Source of the DNA: Bacillota bacterium
GTDB lineage: Bacteria > Bacillota > Clostridia > Acetivibrionales > DSM-1351
Length of the DNA: 31,901 bases
Reading direction: 5' to 3'
NCBI GenBank assembly: GCA_023412275.1
Contig: JAEYNY010000081.1
Span: forward strand, 1-31,901
A program made the translations under genes and the position numbers. Each line of letters starts with the position of its first letter. Positions within the stretch are counted from its first letter, which is position 1. Positions 17,990 through 25,468 of the stretch are shown piece after piece. The notes beneath the pieces were generated by a model that did not search any database, had not been told where the DNA came from, and was given only the letters and a program-made list of their open reading frames with translations.

Positions 17990-19429
17990 GTGTATAACTT
18001 GCCGATATACAATTATTTAAGAAAATATGAAAAAGAAAATATAAATATATTTCATATGCCTGGCCACAAGTTGTCGAGAGGAATTCCACAGGAACTTACC
18101 AAGGACGTACTCAAACTTGATGTAACTGAGATTGATGGAACAGACAATCTTCATTATCCCGAGGGAATAATAAAAGAGGCCCAAGAACTTGCAGCAACGG
18201 CGTTTGAAGCTGATAACACTTTTTTTCTTGTAAATGGCTCAACCTGTGGTATTCAGGCTGCCATTATGAGTGTTTGCACAAGGGGCCAAAAAATAATAAT
18301 AGGAAGAGATTCACATAAGTCTGTAGTGTCAGGGTTGATAATGTCCGGGGCAGAACCGGTCTTTATATATCCCGAATACAACATCAAATTTGGAATAAAT
18401 GAAGGCATAACAGCACAAAGTATTGAAAATGCTCTCCGTATGAACCCTGAAGCAGCAGCCGTACTCATAACAAGACCAAATTATTACGGAATATGCTGCG
18501 ATATTGAATCTATAGTAAAAATAGTTCATTCACACGGAAAGCCATTAATCGTGGATGAGGCTCACGGAGCACACTTTGTATTCAGCCCTCTGCTGCCACC
18601 TTCGGCAAATCAATACAAAGCAGACATTGTAATACAGAGTGCCCATAAAACACTTCCGGCGGTTACACAGGGTGCGTATATGCATATAAATGGCTCCCAT
18701 ATTGATATTGAAAAAATCAGATTTAACTTAGCCATGCTCCAAACTTCAAGTCCTTCATATATTATAATGACGTATCTGGATATTGCCAGAGAGCTAATGC
18801 AAAGGGAAGGGAAAGAAAAACTTTTTAATTTGGTTGAAGAAATCATTGCTTTTAAGAACAGGGTTGCTGAATTACATGGATATGAGGTTTTAGAAGACAA
18901 ATATCTGGGTATTAATACAATACAGGACCCCACAAGGCTGGTTTTGAATACATCAGGGCTTGGTATCAGCGGATATGAGGCAGAAGCTGTGCTAAGAGCA
19001 GAACTGTCTGTTCAGGTAGAAATGGCTGATTATGAAAACCTTGTTTTAATTACAACAACAGCAGATAAAAAGCTTACTTTTGACAGACTTTATGAAAGTT
19101 TATCAAAGCTGGCACAAATACCTTTTAATGATGAGTGGGGAAGGCAAGCTGAAAAAATACGAAGTTTGACAGGCCAGAAGCCATTTGATGCTTTACCGGC
19201 ATTAAGTCCATATGAAGCCTATGCTGCACAAAAGGAGCAGAAGGAACTAAAATCCTGTCTGGGAAGGATATGTGGGGGAGTAGTCACTCCGTATCCCCCG
19301 GGTATTCCGGTTCTGTATCCGGGAGAAGTAATAGACAGTGTGAAGATAAGCTACATAGAATCCATTATTGAATTGGGCGGAAAGGTTAATGGTATTGGCA
19401 ATAATAATAGTGTCCAAGTTGTAAAATAA
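17990..19429 (+). CDS. yaaO: Orn/Lys/Arg decarboxylase-family PLP enzyme, YaaO type
   Basis: PLP-dependent fold-type I enzyme of the basic amino-acid decarboxylase family, 479 residues. The start FHMPGHKLSRG (21-31) is the family mark; EIDGTDNLHYPEG, FFLVNGSTCGIQA and RDSHKS follow. The cofactor is held by Lys220 in SAHKTLPA, with VDEAHGAHF as the aspartate motif. The C-terminal domain has GGVVTPYPPGIPVLYPGE, also standard. It probably decarboxylates arginine, lysine or ornithine in polyamine synthesis, but substrate cannot be read. GTG at 17990 has AAAGGGGA ten bases upstream and gives the usual N-terminus (MYNLPIYNYLRKYE); an ATG at 17927 would add 21 odd residues. It precedes tmk, as in Bacillus. 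Confidence 0.9.
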   Translation: MYNLPIYNYLRKYEKENINIFHMPGHKLSRGIPQELTKDVLKLDVTEIDGTDNLHYPEGIIKEAQELAATAFEADNTFFLVNGSTCGIQAAIMSVCTRGQKIIIGRDSHKSVVSGLIMSGAEPVFIYPEYNIKFGINEGITAQSIENALRMNPEAAAVLITRPNYYGICCDIESIVKIVHSHGKPLIVDEAHGAHFVFSPLLPPSANQYKADIVIQSAHKTLPAVTQGAYMHINGSHIDIEKIRFNLAMLQTSSPSYIIMTYLDIARELMQREGKEKLFNLVEEIIAFKNRVAELHGYEVLEDKYLGINTIQDPTRLVLNTSGLGISGYEAEAVLRAELSVQVEMADYENLVLITTTADKKLTFDRLYESLSKLAQIPFNDEWGRQAEKIRSLTGQKPFDALPALSPYEAYAAQKEQKELKSCLGRICGGVVTPYPPGIPVLYPGEVIDSVKISYIESIIELGGKVNGIGNNNSVQVVK

Positions 19430-19431
19430 TG

Positions 19432-19440
19432 TGTTATAAT
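19432..19440 (+). promoter_or_regulatory. Possible extended -10 promoter for tmk
   Basis: TGTTATAAT is a perfect -10 box with the TG extension, just after the yaaO stop codon. The -35 region (GTCCAA) is weak, which an extended -10 can tolerate. The ten bases GTGTTATAAT recur exactly ahead of rsmA (30848-30857). It would give tmk and the genes after it transcription independent of yaaO. Confidence 0.4.
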
Positions 19441-19481
19441 TTTTGTATCAGACAAAAGATAAAACAGTTGGAGGTAAGATA

Positions 19482-20102
19482 ATGCGTAAAGGTTTGTTTA
19501 TAACTGTTGAGGGAACTGACGGGTCCGGAAAGACGACTCAGATAAAGTTGATGGAAAAATTTCTAAAGGCTCAGGGCATTGACGTAATACTGTCCAGAGA
19601 GCCTGGAGGCACACAAATCAGCGAGATGATCAGGGATTTAATACTAGATCCCAGAAATACCGATATTTCTCCCTTAACAGAAATGATGCTTTACGCTGCA
19701 GCCAGAGCCCAGCATGTTTTTCAGGTTATAAGGCCGGCTTTAGAAAGCGGCAAGTATGTTATATGTGACAGATTTGTAGATTCAAGTTATGCATACCAGG
19801 GATGCGGCAGAGGTGTTGACCTTAAAACTGTGGCAGATGTCAATAGAGCCGCAGTTGATGGTGTAGTTCCAGATATTACATTCTTTCTGGACATTGACCC
19901 GCGCTTAGCAATAGAAAGAAGGATAAAATCTACAGGTGCAGACAGGATAGAACAGGAAAAAATGGACTTTCATATCAGGGTATATGAGGGGTACAGGAAA
20001 ATGGCATTATTATATCCCGACAGGATTAAGACAATAGATGCTTCAAAATCAATAGAAGAGATAGCTTCACAAATAAAGATATATTTGAAGGAAATACTTT
20101 AA
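19482..20102 (+). CDS. tmk: Thymidylate kinase (dTMP kinase)
   Basis: Phosphorylates dTMP to dTDP in the dTTP pathway; cytosolic, 206 residues, normal size. The P-loop is GTDGSGKT at 11-18. SREPGGTQIS, ICDRFVDSSYAYQGCGRG (DR motif and substrate contacts) and a LID region with DRIEQEKMDFHIRV are all in place. The start is ATG 19482, with TTGGAGG upstream; an ATG at 19443 would add 13 residues not seen in the family. It begins the tmk-darA-yaaR-holB-ricT run shared with Bacillus subtilis. Confidence 0.97.
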   Translation: MRKGLFITVEGTDGSGKTTQIKLMEKFLKAQGIDVILSREPGGTQISEMIRDLILDPRNTDISPLTEMMLYAAARAQHVFQVIRPALESGKYVICDRFVDSSYAYQGCGRGVDLKTVADVNRAAVDGVVPDITFFLDIDPRLAIERRIKSTGADRIEQEKMDFHIRVYEGYRKMALLYPDRIKTIDASKSIEEIASQIKIYLKEIL

Positions 20103-20133
20103 AAACTATAACTATATTTAAGGAGGGATTATG

Positions 20134-20463
20134 ATGAAACTGGTGTTTGCCATTGTACATGATGAAGACGGTCACAAGGTAATGGAGGAACTTAACAAGA
20201 ACGGCGTTAGTGTTACCAAAATGTGTTCTTCCGGTGGCTTCCTAAAAGCTGGAAATACTACTTTACTTGTGGGTGTAGATGAAGATAAACTGGATGAAGT
20301 GATTTCCATCATTGAAAAGAAGTCAAAAAGCAGAAGACAGGTTATAAATACGCCGGCCTCATCCGGAGGTATAAACGGAATGTTTATGCCATATCCCGTT
20401 GAAGTAACGGTAGGCGGAGCTACAATTTTTGTAGTTGACGTAGAGAAATTCCACAAGGTTTAA
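20134..20463 (+). CDS. darA: Cyclic di-AMP receptor DarA (PII-like)
   Basis: PII-like trimeric protein of 109 residues (YaaQ/PstA in other names) that binds cyclic di-AMP. The family signature is clear: MKLVFAIVHDEDG at the N-terminus, SSGGFLKAGNTTLLVG in the middle (nucleotide-binding region), and a C-terminal GGATIFVVDVEKFHKV. The output of this receptor is not established even in Bacillus. Of two adjacent ATG codons (20131, 20134) the second has the better distance (6 bases) from AGGAGGG and matches the family N-terminus. It lies 31 bases after tmk and 15 before yaaR, in one transcript. Confidence 0.96.
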   Translation: MKLVFAIVHDEDGHKVMEELNKNGVSVTKMCSSGGFLKAGNTTLLVGVDEDKLDEVISIIEKKSKSRRQVINTPASSGGINGMFMPYPVEVTVGGATIFVVDVEKFHKV

Positions 20464-20478
20464 AATAAGCATAAGAAG

Positions 20479-20946
20479 GTGATTCCGATTCCCATTAAGA
20501 TACAGGATTCGTCCGATAACCGTACAAATATTTCAGCTTTGTCCGGCAGAGATGAAAGAACAATAAGAAATGAGAGAGATGCAACTTTTTCATATCAGCT
20601 AAGAAAACTTGAAACCAAGAATTATGAAGAGAGGGTTAAAGTACTTGCTGATAAAATAGAGAGTCAAGGAAAAAAACTTGGAAAAAAGACTGACATCAGG
20701 GAATTGAAGGTTTACAAGCAGTTGATTTCCGAATTTCTTGATGAGGCGGTTTCACATTCACATAATTTTATGAAGAAAAACTTCCTGGATAGAAGAGGGA
20801 GACACAGGGTTTATGCAATTATAAAGAAAATAAATGAAGAACTTATTGAACTGACAAATGAAGTACTTAAATCACAACAAGACAACATTAGCATACTTAA
20901 AAAGCTTGATGATATCAGGGGATTGATACTTGACTTGTTTTTATAA
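20479..20946 (+). CDS. yaaR: YaaR family protein (DUF327), unknown function
   Basis: Small helical, charged protein of 155 residues from the GTG given here. DUF327 members sit between yaaQ and holB in many Firmicutes; their role is unknown. Recognisable parts are IESQGKKLGKKTDIRELKVY, FLDEAVSHSHNF and FLDRRGRHRVYAIIKKINEEL. No membrane segment. The start is odd: GTG 20479 lies inside AAGGTGAT, which itself looks like the ribosome site for an ATT at 20494. Starting there gives MKIQDSSDN, closer to the MKI start I recall for Bacillus YaaR. No ATG occurs in this part of the frame. Family call firm; start uncertain. Confidence 0.88.
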   Translation: MIPIPIKIQDSSDNRTNISALSGRDERTIRNERDATFSYQLRKLETKNYEERVKVLADKIESQGKKLGKKTDIRELKVYKQLISEFLDEAVSHSHNFMKKNFLDRRGRHRVYAIIKKINEELIELTNEVLKSQQDNISILKKLDDIRGLILDLFL

Positions 20947-20961
20947 CACTACGGAGGCAAA

Positions 20962-21930
20962 ATGTTAGGGCACCAAAGAATATTATCCGCATTAAGAGCT
21001 GCAGTACAAAAAGATAATGTAAGTCATGCATATATATTTGAAGGCCCGGATGGAGTCGGAAAAAGAGATACTGCACTGAAATTTGCCTCAATGCTAATGT
21101 GCAGTGAGCAGCAATTCCCCTGCGGAGAATGTAAATCATGTCAGTTATACAAAGAAGCTTCAAATCCGGATTTTTATGAAATAGTTCAAAAAGATAAAAG
21201 CATCAGCGTCGAGGAGATAAGAAATATATTAAAGGGACTTGTTATAAGGCCTCTTTATTCCAAGTATAAGGTTATTGTCATAAACGATGCTGATGCTATG
21301 ACTATTCAGGCACAAAACGCACTGCTAAAATCTCTGGAAGAGCCGCCACCGTATGTAGTATTTATATTAACAGTCCAATCTTCGGCGGCAGTAGCACAAA
21401 CTATACGTTCCAGATGTCAGAGAATACTATTCAACAGATTGTCCCATGAAGACATTATGGAAATTCTTGAGTCAAACTATGGGCTTAGAAAACCTGACTG
21501 GGAATTTATCGTTTCATATGCTGACGGTGTGGCAGGTACGGCATTGGAGCTTGCAGAGTCTTCTCATTATCTAGAATTAAGGGAAGAAGTACTGGAAATT
21601 ACTTCAAAACTAGCCTCGGCGGGAGACGCTGACTTGTTTAAGTTTTATGAAACGTTTGAAAAAAATAATGACAGGGTAGACTATGTACTGCATGTAATAT
21701 TATTGTATTTTAGGGATTTACTAATTTACAAGGAGACTGGTGATACAAGTCTATTGATAAATTCAGATAAAAAAGATATGATTATTAGGAATGTGGGACT
21801 ATCCTTTTCACATGTTTTAAAATGCATACAGGCGGTCTGGGATGCCCGTAGGGGTTTGGACAGTAATGCAAATTTCCAGCTGGCCATAGAAGTTATGCTT
21901 ATGAAAATTCAACAGGCAAATAATACGTAA
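20962..21930 (+). CDS. holB: DNA polymerase III delta' subunit
   Basis: Clamp-loader subunit that helps load the sliding clamp during replication; 322 residues. The AAA+ features are a P-loop-like GPDGVGKR (28-35), zinc-module cysteines 47, 54, 57 and 60 (CGECKSC), VIVINDADAMT as Walker B-like strand, LLKSLEEPPPYVVFIL, and the SRC motif in TIRSRCQRI. The arginine directly after the P-loop lysine, in place of Thr or Ser, fits a subunit that need not hydrolyse ATP. The C-terminal collar domain follows. ACGGAGG stands ahead of the ATG, 15 bases after yaaR. Position between yaaR and ricT supports the call. Confidence 0.95.
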   Translation: MLGHQRILSALRAAVQKDNVSHAYIFEGPDGVGKRDTALKFASMLMCSEQQFPCGECKSCQLYKEASNPDFYEIVQKDKSISVEEIRNILKGLVIRPLYSKYKVIVINDADAMTIQAQNALLKSLEEPPPYVVFILTVQSSAAVAQTIRSRCQRILFNRLSHEDIMEILESNYGLRKPDWEFIVSYADGVAGTALELAESSHYLELREEVLEITSKLASAGDADLFKFYETFEKNNDRVDYVLHVILLYFRDLLIYKETGDTSLLINSDKKDMIIRNVGLSFSHVLKCIQAVWDARRGLDSNANFQLAIEVMLMKIQQANNT

Positions 21931-21946
21931 ACTTCTTATGTATTAT
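21920..21946 (+). other. Hairpin over the holB stop codon
   Basis: ATAATACGTAA pairs with TTATGTATTAT across ACTTC, an 11-bp stem with one G-T wobble. It contains the holB stop codon and ends just before the ricT ribosome site (GAAAGGA). No T-run follows. Effect unknown; it could tune holB/ricT messenger stability. Confidence 0.35.
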
Positions 21947-21963
21947 AGAAAGGAACTTTATAG

Positions 21964-22839
21964 ATGGTAAAGGTTGTAGGAGTTAGGTTTAAAAAAGCAG
22001 GCAAGATATACTATTTTGATCCCGGCGAATTAGTGATAGATCTGAACCAGAATGTCATAGTTGAAACTGCAAGGGGAATAGAATTCGGATTGGTTGTTGT
22101 TCCAAACAGAGAAGTGGATGAGTCTGAGATAGTTGCTCCGCTTAAAAAAGTTATCAGAATAGCAGCCGAAGAAGATATTGCCCATGCTCAGGAAAATGAT
22201 AGAAAAGAAAAAGATGCATTTAACATATGCCTGCAAAAAATCAACGACCACAAATTGGAAATGAAGCTTATAGACGTAGAATATACATTCGACAACAACA
22301 AGGTATTATTTTATTTTACTGCAGATGGAAGAGTTGATTTCAGAGAGCTTGTAAAGGATTTGGCATCAGTTTTTAAAACCAGGATAGAACTTCGCCAGAT
22401 TGGTGTAAGAGATGAGTCCAAGATGATGGGTGGAATAGGAATATGCGGCAGAGTACTTTGCTGTAATTCATTTTTAGGAGAATTCCAACCAGTATCAATA
22501 AAAATGGCAAAAGAACAGTCCTTGTCACTGAATCCTACTAAGATTTCAGGTACTTGCGGAAGACTTATGTGCTGTCTTAAATATGAGCAGGAGGCATATG
22601 AAGATTTACTTGCCAGAGTTCCTAAAGTTGGTGCAATAGTTGAAACTCCTGAAGGACAGGGAACTGTTGTGGAGGTAGTACTGTTAAAGGAAATACTTAA
22701 AGTCAAACTGGACATTGGTAATGAATCTGACCTAAGGGTATACAATTTTAAAGATGGGGAAATAAAAGTAATAAAAGACGCAACAACTAGCGACGATAAC
22801 GATATAGACCTTGAAGCCCTTAAACAACTGGAAGATTAA
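21964..22839 (+). CDS. ricT: RicT (YaaT), PSP1-domain regulator of RNA processing
   Basis: PSP1-domain protein of 291 residues. In Bacillus it forms a complex with RicA and RicF that directs RNase Y processing and affects sporulation, competence and biofilm. Seen here: VVGVRFKKAGKIYYFDPG at the N-terminus, GIEFGLVVVPNREV, then two cysteine clusters, Cys161/166/167 (GICGRVLCCNSF) and Cys198/203/204 (GTCGRLMCCLKYEQ), which in the family bind iron-sulphur clusters. A C-terminal acidic tail (DDNDIDLEAL) closes the protein. GAAAGGA precedes the ATG. Partner genes ricA and ricF are not in the window. Confidence 0.95.
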   Translation: MVKVVGVRFKKAGKIYYFDPGELVIDLNQNVIVETARGIEFGLVVVPNREVDESEIVAPLKKVIRIAAEEDIAHAQENDRKEKDAFNICLQKINDHKLEMKLIDVEYTFDNNKVLFYFTADGRVDFRELVKDLASVFKTRIELRQIGVRDESKMMGGIGICGRVLCCNSFLGEFQPVSIKMAKEQSLSLNPTKISGTCGRLMCCLKYEQEAYEDLLARVPKVGAIVETPEGQGTVVEVVLLKEILKVKLDIGNESDLRVYNFKDGEIKVIKDATTSDDNDIDLEALKQLED

Positions 22840-22842
22840 AAG

Positions 22843-22889
22843 AGATGGTAAAATAGTTTGTCAATCGCTATAATAGATGGTAAAATAGT
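22843..22889 (+). repeat. 15-bp direct repeat over the ferredoxin promoter
   Basis: AGATGGTAAAATAGT occurs perfectly at 22843-22857 and 22875-22889, 32 bases apart (three helical turns). The second copy contains the -10 box of the ferredoxin promoter. It may be a pair of regulator sites or a small duplication. Confidence 0.7.
22858..22886 (+). promoter_or_regulatory. Sigma-A promoter of the ferredoxin gene
   Basis: TTGTCA and TAAAAT with exactly 17 bases between, 61 bases ahead of the ferredoxin start. Each box matches 5 of 6 consensus positions. With the terminator at 23131 it makes the ferredoxin a transcription unit of its own inside the longer gene run. Confidence 0.65.
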
Positions 22890-22947
22890 AGCGAAAAGCA
22901 AATAACAAGATATTTGTTTTCCTTAATATTTAGGAGGTGTTAAAGAA

Positions 22948-23118
22948 ATGGCATATTCAATAACTGATGCTTGTATAAGCTGTGGGGCATGTGAATCAGA
23001 GTGTCCAGTATCATGCATAACTGCTGGAGATAGTGTTTATGTAATTGATGAGGATACTTGTATAGAATGTGGTGCATGTGCAAACGTATGTCCTGTTGAT
23101 GCTCCTCAACAGAAATAA
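22948..23118 (+). CDS. 2[4Fe-4S] ferredoxin, clostridial type
   Basis: Small electron carrier of 56 residues with the two classical motifs: Cys9-x2-Cys12-x2-Cys15-x3-Cys19 (CISCGACESECP, with Cys23 close by) and CIECGACANVCP (Cys38, 41, 44, 48). The two halves are pseudo-symmetric, as in Clostridium pasteurianum ferredoxin. It would shuttle low-potential electrons between pyruvate:ferredoxin oxidoreductase, hydrogenase and other enzymes. AGGAGGTG stands 8 bases ahead of the ATG. The protein is shorter than 60 residues and easily overlooked. It has its own promoter and terminator and lies between ricT and trmN6, where Bacillus subtilis carries yabA. Confidence 0.96.
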   Translation: MAYSITDACISCGACESECPVSCITAGDSVYVIDEDTCIECGACANVCPVDAPQQK

Positions 23119-23130
23119 GTGTTAGGTAAT

Positions 23131-23171
23131 AAGGGTCAGATAAAGGGTCATCCTTTATTTGGCCCTTTTTT
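23131..23171 (+). terminator. Terminator of the ferredoxin gene
   Basis: AAGGGTCAGATAAAGG pairs with CCTTTATTTGGCCCTT over 16 bp (two G-T wobbles) with loop GTCAT, then TTTTTT. It begins 12 bases after the ferredoxin stop codon. The TrmN6 gene starts 31 bases later, so it must depend on readthrough or an unseen promoter. Confidence 0.92.
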
Positions 23172-23201
23172 CAGGGATAAATTATAATAAGAGGTGTACT
23201 T

Positions 23202-23966
23202 TTGGTTACTATCAGAGATAAAGAGCGTATTGACGATCTTCAGCTCAATGGTTTAAAGCTGATACAAAACACAGAAAAATTTTGCTTCGGAGTGGATGCG
23301 GTTTTACTGTCTGATTTTGCTGATGTCAAGAGAAACAGTAAGGTTCTTGATATAGGAACGGGAACAGGGATAATACCGATACTTCTGGCGGGGAAAACAA
23401 AGGCGGCCAAGATTGTTGGCCTTGAAATTCAGGAAGAAATGGCTGAGATGGCCTCCAGAAGTGTACTCATGAACCAACTTTCGGATAGACTTGAGATAGT
23501 GCAGGGTGACATAAAACTTTATCGAGAGTATTTTGGGAAATCCAGTTTTGATGTTGTAGTTTCCAATCCTCCTTACACCAATAAGGGCTGCGGACTGGTA
23601 AATCCCATGGACAGCAAAGCAATTTCCCGGCATGAGATTTTATGCAGTCTGGAGGATGTTGTAAGTGCAGCTGCTGTATTACTTGTTCCGGGGGGGCAAC
23701 TTGCAATGGTACACAGGCCTGAAAGACTGGCTGATATCATATGCAGTATGAGAAACAACGGAATTGAGCCAAAATATTTAAGGCTGATACATCCAAAACC
23801 CGGCAAGAAACCAAATATGCTGCTTATTAAGGGAAATAGAGGGGGCAACCCTGAACTTAAGGTAATGGAACCGTTGTATGTATATAACTCAGACGGAACA
23901 TACTCGGATGAGATAAATAAAATATATAGAAGAGAAGAGGAAAGACAAATTGAGCGAAAAGGGTAA
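23202..23966 (+). CDS. trmN6: tRNA1(Val) adenine-37 N6-methyltransferase
   Basis: SAM-dependent methyltransferase (YabB/TrmN6 family), 254 residues. SAM-binding motif I is VLDIGTGTGIIPILLAG (about 48-64); the amino-methyltransferase motif NPPY is at 122-125 (VVSNPPYTNKG), and the N-terminus LNGLKLIQNTEKFCFGVDAVLLSDF is diagnostic for the family. It methylates an adenine in the anticodon loop of a tRNA. The start is TTG with GAGGTG five bases before it; no ATG or GTG fits. Its end overlaps rsmI by 17 bases, so the two are translationally coupled, as in Bacillus where yabB and yabC/rsmI are close neighbours. The small gene yazA between them in Bacillus is absent. Confidence 0.93.
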   Translation: MVTIRDKERIDDLQLNGLKLIQNTEKFCFGVDAVLLSDFADVKRNSKVLDIGTGTGIIPILLAGKTKAAKIVGLEIQEEMAEMASRSVLMNQLSDRLEIVQGDIKLYREYFGKSSFDVVVSNPPYTNKGCGLVNPMDSKAISRHEILCSLEDVVSAAAVLLVPGGQLAMVHRPERLADIICSMRNNGIEPKYLRLIHPKPGKKPNMLLIKGNRGGNPELKVMEPLYVYNSDGTYSDEINKIYRREEERQIERKG

Positions 23967-24798
23967 ACTTTTTCTGGTAGCAACGCCTATAGGTAACCTG
24001 CAGGATATAACTTTCAGAGCGATTAACACCCTGAAAGAAGTTGACTTTATAGCGGCAGAAGATACCAGACAAACAATCAAGCTTTTAAATCACTTTGAAA
24101 TAAAAAAACCTCTTGTAAGCTATTATGAGCATAATAAGGTAGTAAAGGGCAACTATCTGATAGAACAGCTGCTTCTTGGCAAAAATATTGCTCTGGTATC
24201 TGATGCCGGAAGCCCGGGAATATCAGACCCCGGAGAGGATTTAGTAAAGCTTGCAATAGAAAACAGCGTTGAAGTCACAATGATTCCCGGGCCTGTTGCA
24301 GCAGTTACAGGGCTGGTTATATCCGGACTGCCCGCCGGAAGATTTGTATTTGAAGGCTTTCTTCCCATGAACAAGAGGTCCAGACAGGAAAGACTTCAAC
24401 AGTTGAAAAATGAAACAAGGACAATTATATTTTATGAAGCTCCTCATAAACTGCCATATACATTAAAAGATATGTATAATGCTTGGGGAGATAGGAGGAT
24501 TGCTCTTGCACGAGAGCTTACCAAGAGATTTGAAGAAGTTATAAGATGCAGCTTATTCGAGGCAATGGAACGGTTTCAGGAAGAAGCTCCAAAAGGTGAG
24601 TTTGTTGTCATAATCGAGGGACAGGATGAGGAGTTCCTTGCTGAGCAGGAACGGGACAAATACTCTGAAATCAGTATAGAAGACCATGTAAACAAATATA
24701 TTGCAGAGGGACTTACAAAAAAGGATGCCATAAAAAAAGCCGCTGAGGACAGGGGCTTAAATAAAAGAGACGTATATAATGCTGTAATGAAAAAATAA
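23950..24798 (+). CDS. rsmI: 16S rRNA (cytidine-1402-2'-O) methyltransferase
   Basis: RsmI methylates the 2'-O of C1402 at the ribosomal P site; 282 residues, tetrapyrrole-methylase fold. Motifs: LVATPIGNLQDITFRA at the start, AAEDTRQT, ALVSDAGSPGISDPG (SAM site), MIPGPVAAVTGLVISGLP, FEGFLP, IFYEAPHKL and IALARELTKRFEE. The C-terminal 45 residues form the small helical domain (AEGLTKKDAIKKAAEDRGLNK) known from the family. The start is TTG 23950 inside the end of trmN6, with GAGGAAAG six bases upstream. A terminator follows directly. Confidence 0.95.
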   Translation: MSEKGKLFLVATPIGNLQDITFRAINTLKEVDFIAAEDTRQTIKLLNHFEIKKPLVSYYEHNKVVKGNYLIEQLLLGKNIALVSDAGSPGISDPGEDLVKLAIENSVEVTMIPGPVAAVTGLVISGLPAGRFVFEGFLPMNKRSRQERLQQLKNETRTIIFYEAPHKLPYTLKDMYNAWGDRRIALARELTKRFEEVIRCSLFEAMERFQEEAPKGEFVVIIEGQDEEFLAEQERDKYSEISIEDHVNKYIAEGLTKKDAIKKAAEDRGLNKRDVYNAVMKK

Positions 24799-24832
24799 AA
24801 AGAACCTGTGAAAACTTTCACGGGTTCTTTTT
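24797..24832. terminator. Bidirectional terminator between rsmI and abrB
   Basis: AAAAAGAACCTGTGAAA faces TTTCACGGGTTCTTTTT (one G-T wobble) with a very tight loop. T-runs flank it on either strand, so it can end rsmI from the left and abrB from the right; these genes converge here. Confidence 0.88.
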
Positions 24833-24861
24833 ACTTTTGTTTTTTTGTAATAATAATTTTA

Positions 24862-25101
24862 TTACTTCTTTAGTTCTTTCATACACTCAGGGCAGATATT
24901 CTTACCCTTGTATACGATTACATCCTTGGCATTACCACAGAAGATACATGCAGGCTCATATTTCTTCAATATAATGGTTGCCTCATCAACATAGATTTCT
25001 AAAGCATCCTTCTCTGCGATATCCAATGTTCTGCGGAGCTCGATTGGAAGAACAACTCTTCCCAGCTCATCAACTTTTCTTACAATACCAGTAGATTTCA
25101 T
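24862..25101 (-). CDS. abrB: AbrB/SpoVT-type transition-state regulator
   Basis: DNA-binding regulator of 79 residues. The N-terminal swapped-hairpin domain is classical: MKSTGIVRKVDELGRVVLPI, ELRRTLDI, and then DALEIYVDEATIILKKYEP. The C-terminal third is a CxxC...CxxC module (Cys52, 55, 70, 73) that looks like a zinc ribbon; it is found in clostridial AbrB proteins but not in Bacillus AbrB. Such regulators control the switch to sporulation and secondary functions. The start at 25101 has AGGAGG nine bases upstream; an earlier ATG (25140) would add 13 residues unlike the family. It is divergent from spmA and convergent with rsmI. A strong promoter lies at 25152-25180. Confidence 0.95.
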   Translation of the reverse strand: MKSTGIVRKVDELGRVVLPIELRRTLDIAEKDALEIYVDEATIILKKYEPACIFCGNAKDVIVYKGKNICPECMKELKK

Positions 25102-25140
25102 CAAAATTGACCTCCTCATATGCACTACATATTTCGACAA

Positions 25141-25468
25141 ACTTCGAATTTATAATACCATAAATTCCAATAAACGTCAACTCATAAATTTTCAAATATT
25201 TTGTTATTTTTGTTATTTAAATACTTTAAAAGCCAGTTATTTCAAGGCATTTAGCAAATATAATTAAAATACCTAAAATGTTACGAAATTGTTAAGATTT
25301 TAGTTTGTTTGAATTTTTACAGAGATTGAAAAATAATACTGGAAAATAATCTAATAGCTCGGGAGATATTCGACAAAAAAAACTAAAATTCTGTTTCATA
25401 AAAGAATGTGTCCAGGCATATATAACTAGGAGTAACGTTTCCATTTAGCGGCCAGAAAAGAGGTATCT
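25141..25468. other. Divergent spacer between abrB and spmA
   Basis: About 330 very A/T-rich bases. The abrB promoter lies at the left end. The 70 bases ahead of spmA contain ATAAAA and CATATATAA separated by about 14 bases (25398-25427), a loose fit to a sporulation sigma-E type promoter, which would suit spmA. ATTCGACAAA occurs at both ends of the spacer (about 25132 and 25368). I see no gene or structured RNA here. Confidence 0.5.
25152..25180 (-). promoter_or_regulatory. Sigma-A promoter of abrB
   Basis: On the minus strand TTGACG, 17 bases, TATTAT; each box matches 5 of 6 consensus positions. The transcript would start about 40 bases ahead of the abrB start. The inverted repeat TTCGA-N6-TCGAA (25133-25148) lies just downstream of the -10 box, where a repressor could block transcription. 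Confidence 0.72.

Noticed and set aside
22311..22745. 144-codon open frame on the minus strand within ricT
   Set aside because: Antisense to conserved ricT coding sequence, without start signals or motifs.
22869..22874. TATAAT as an alternative -10 box ahead of the ferredoxin
   Set aside because: The matching -35 position reads TGGTAA, much poorer than TTGTCA with TAAAAT at the same 17-base spacing.
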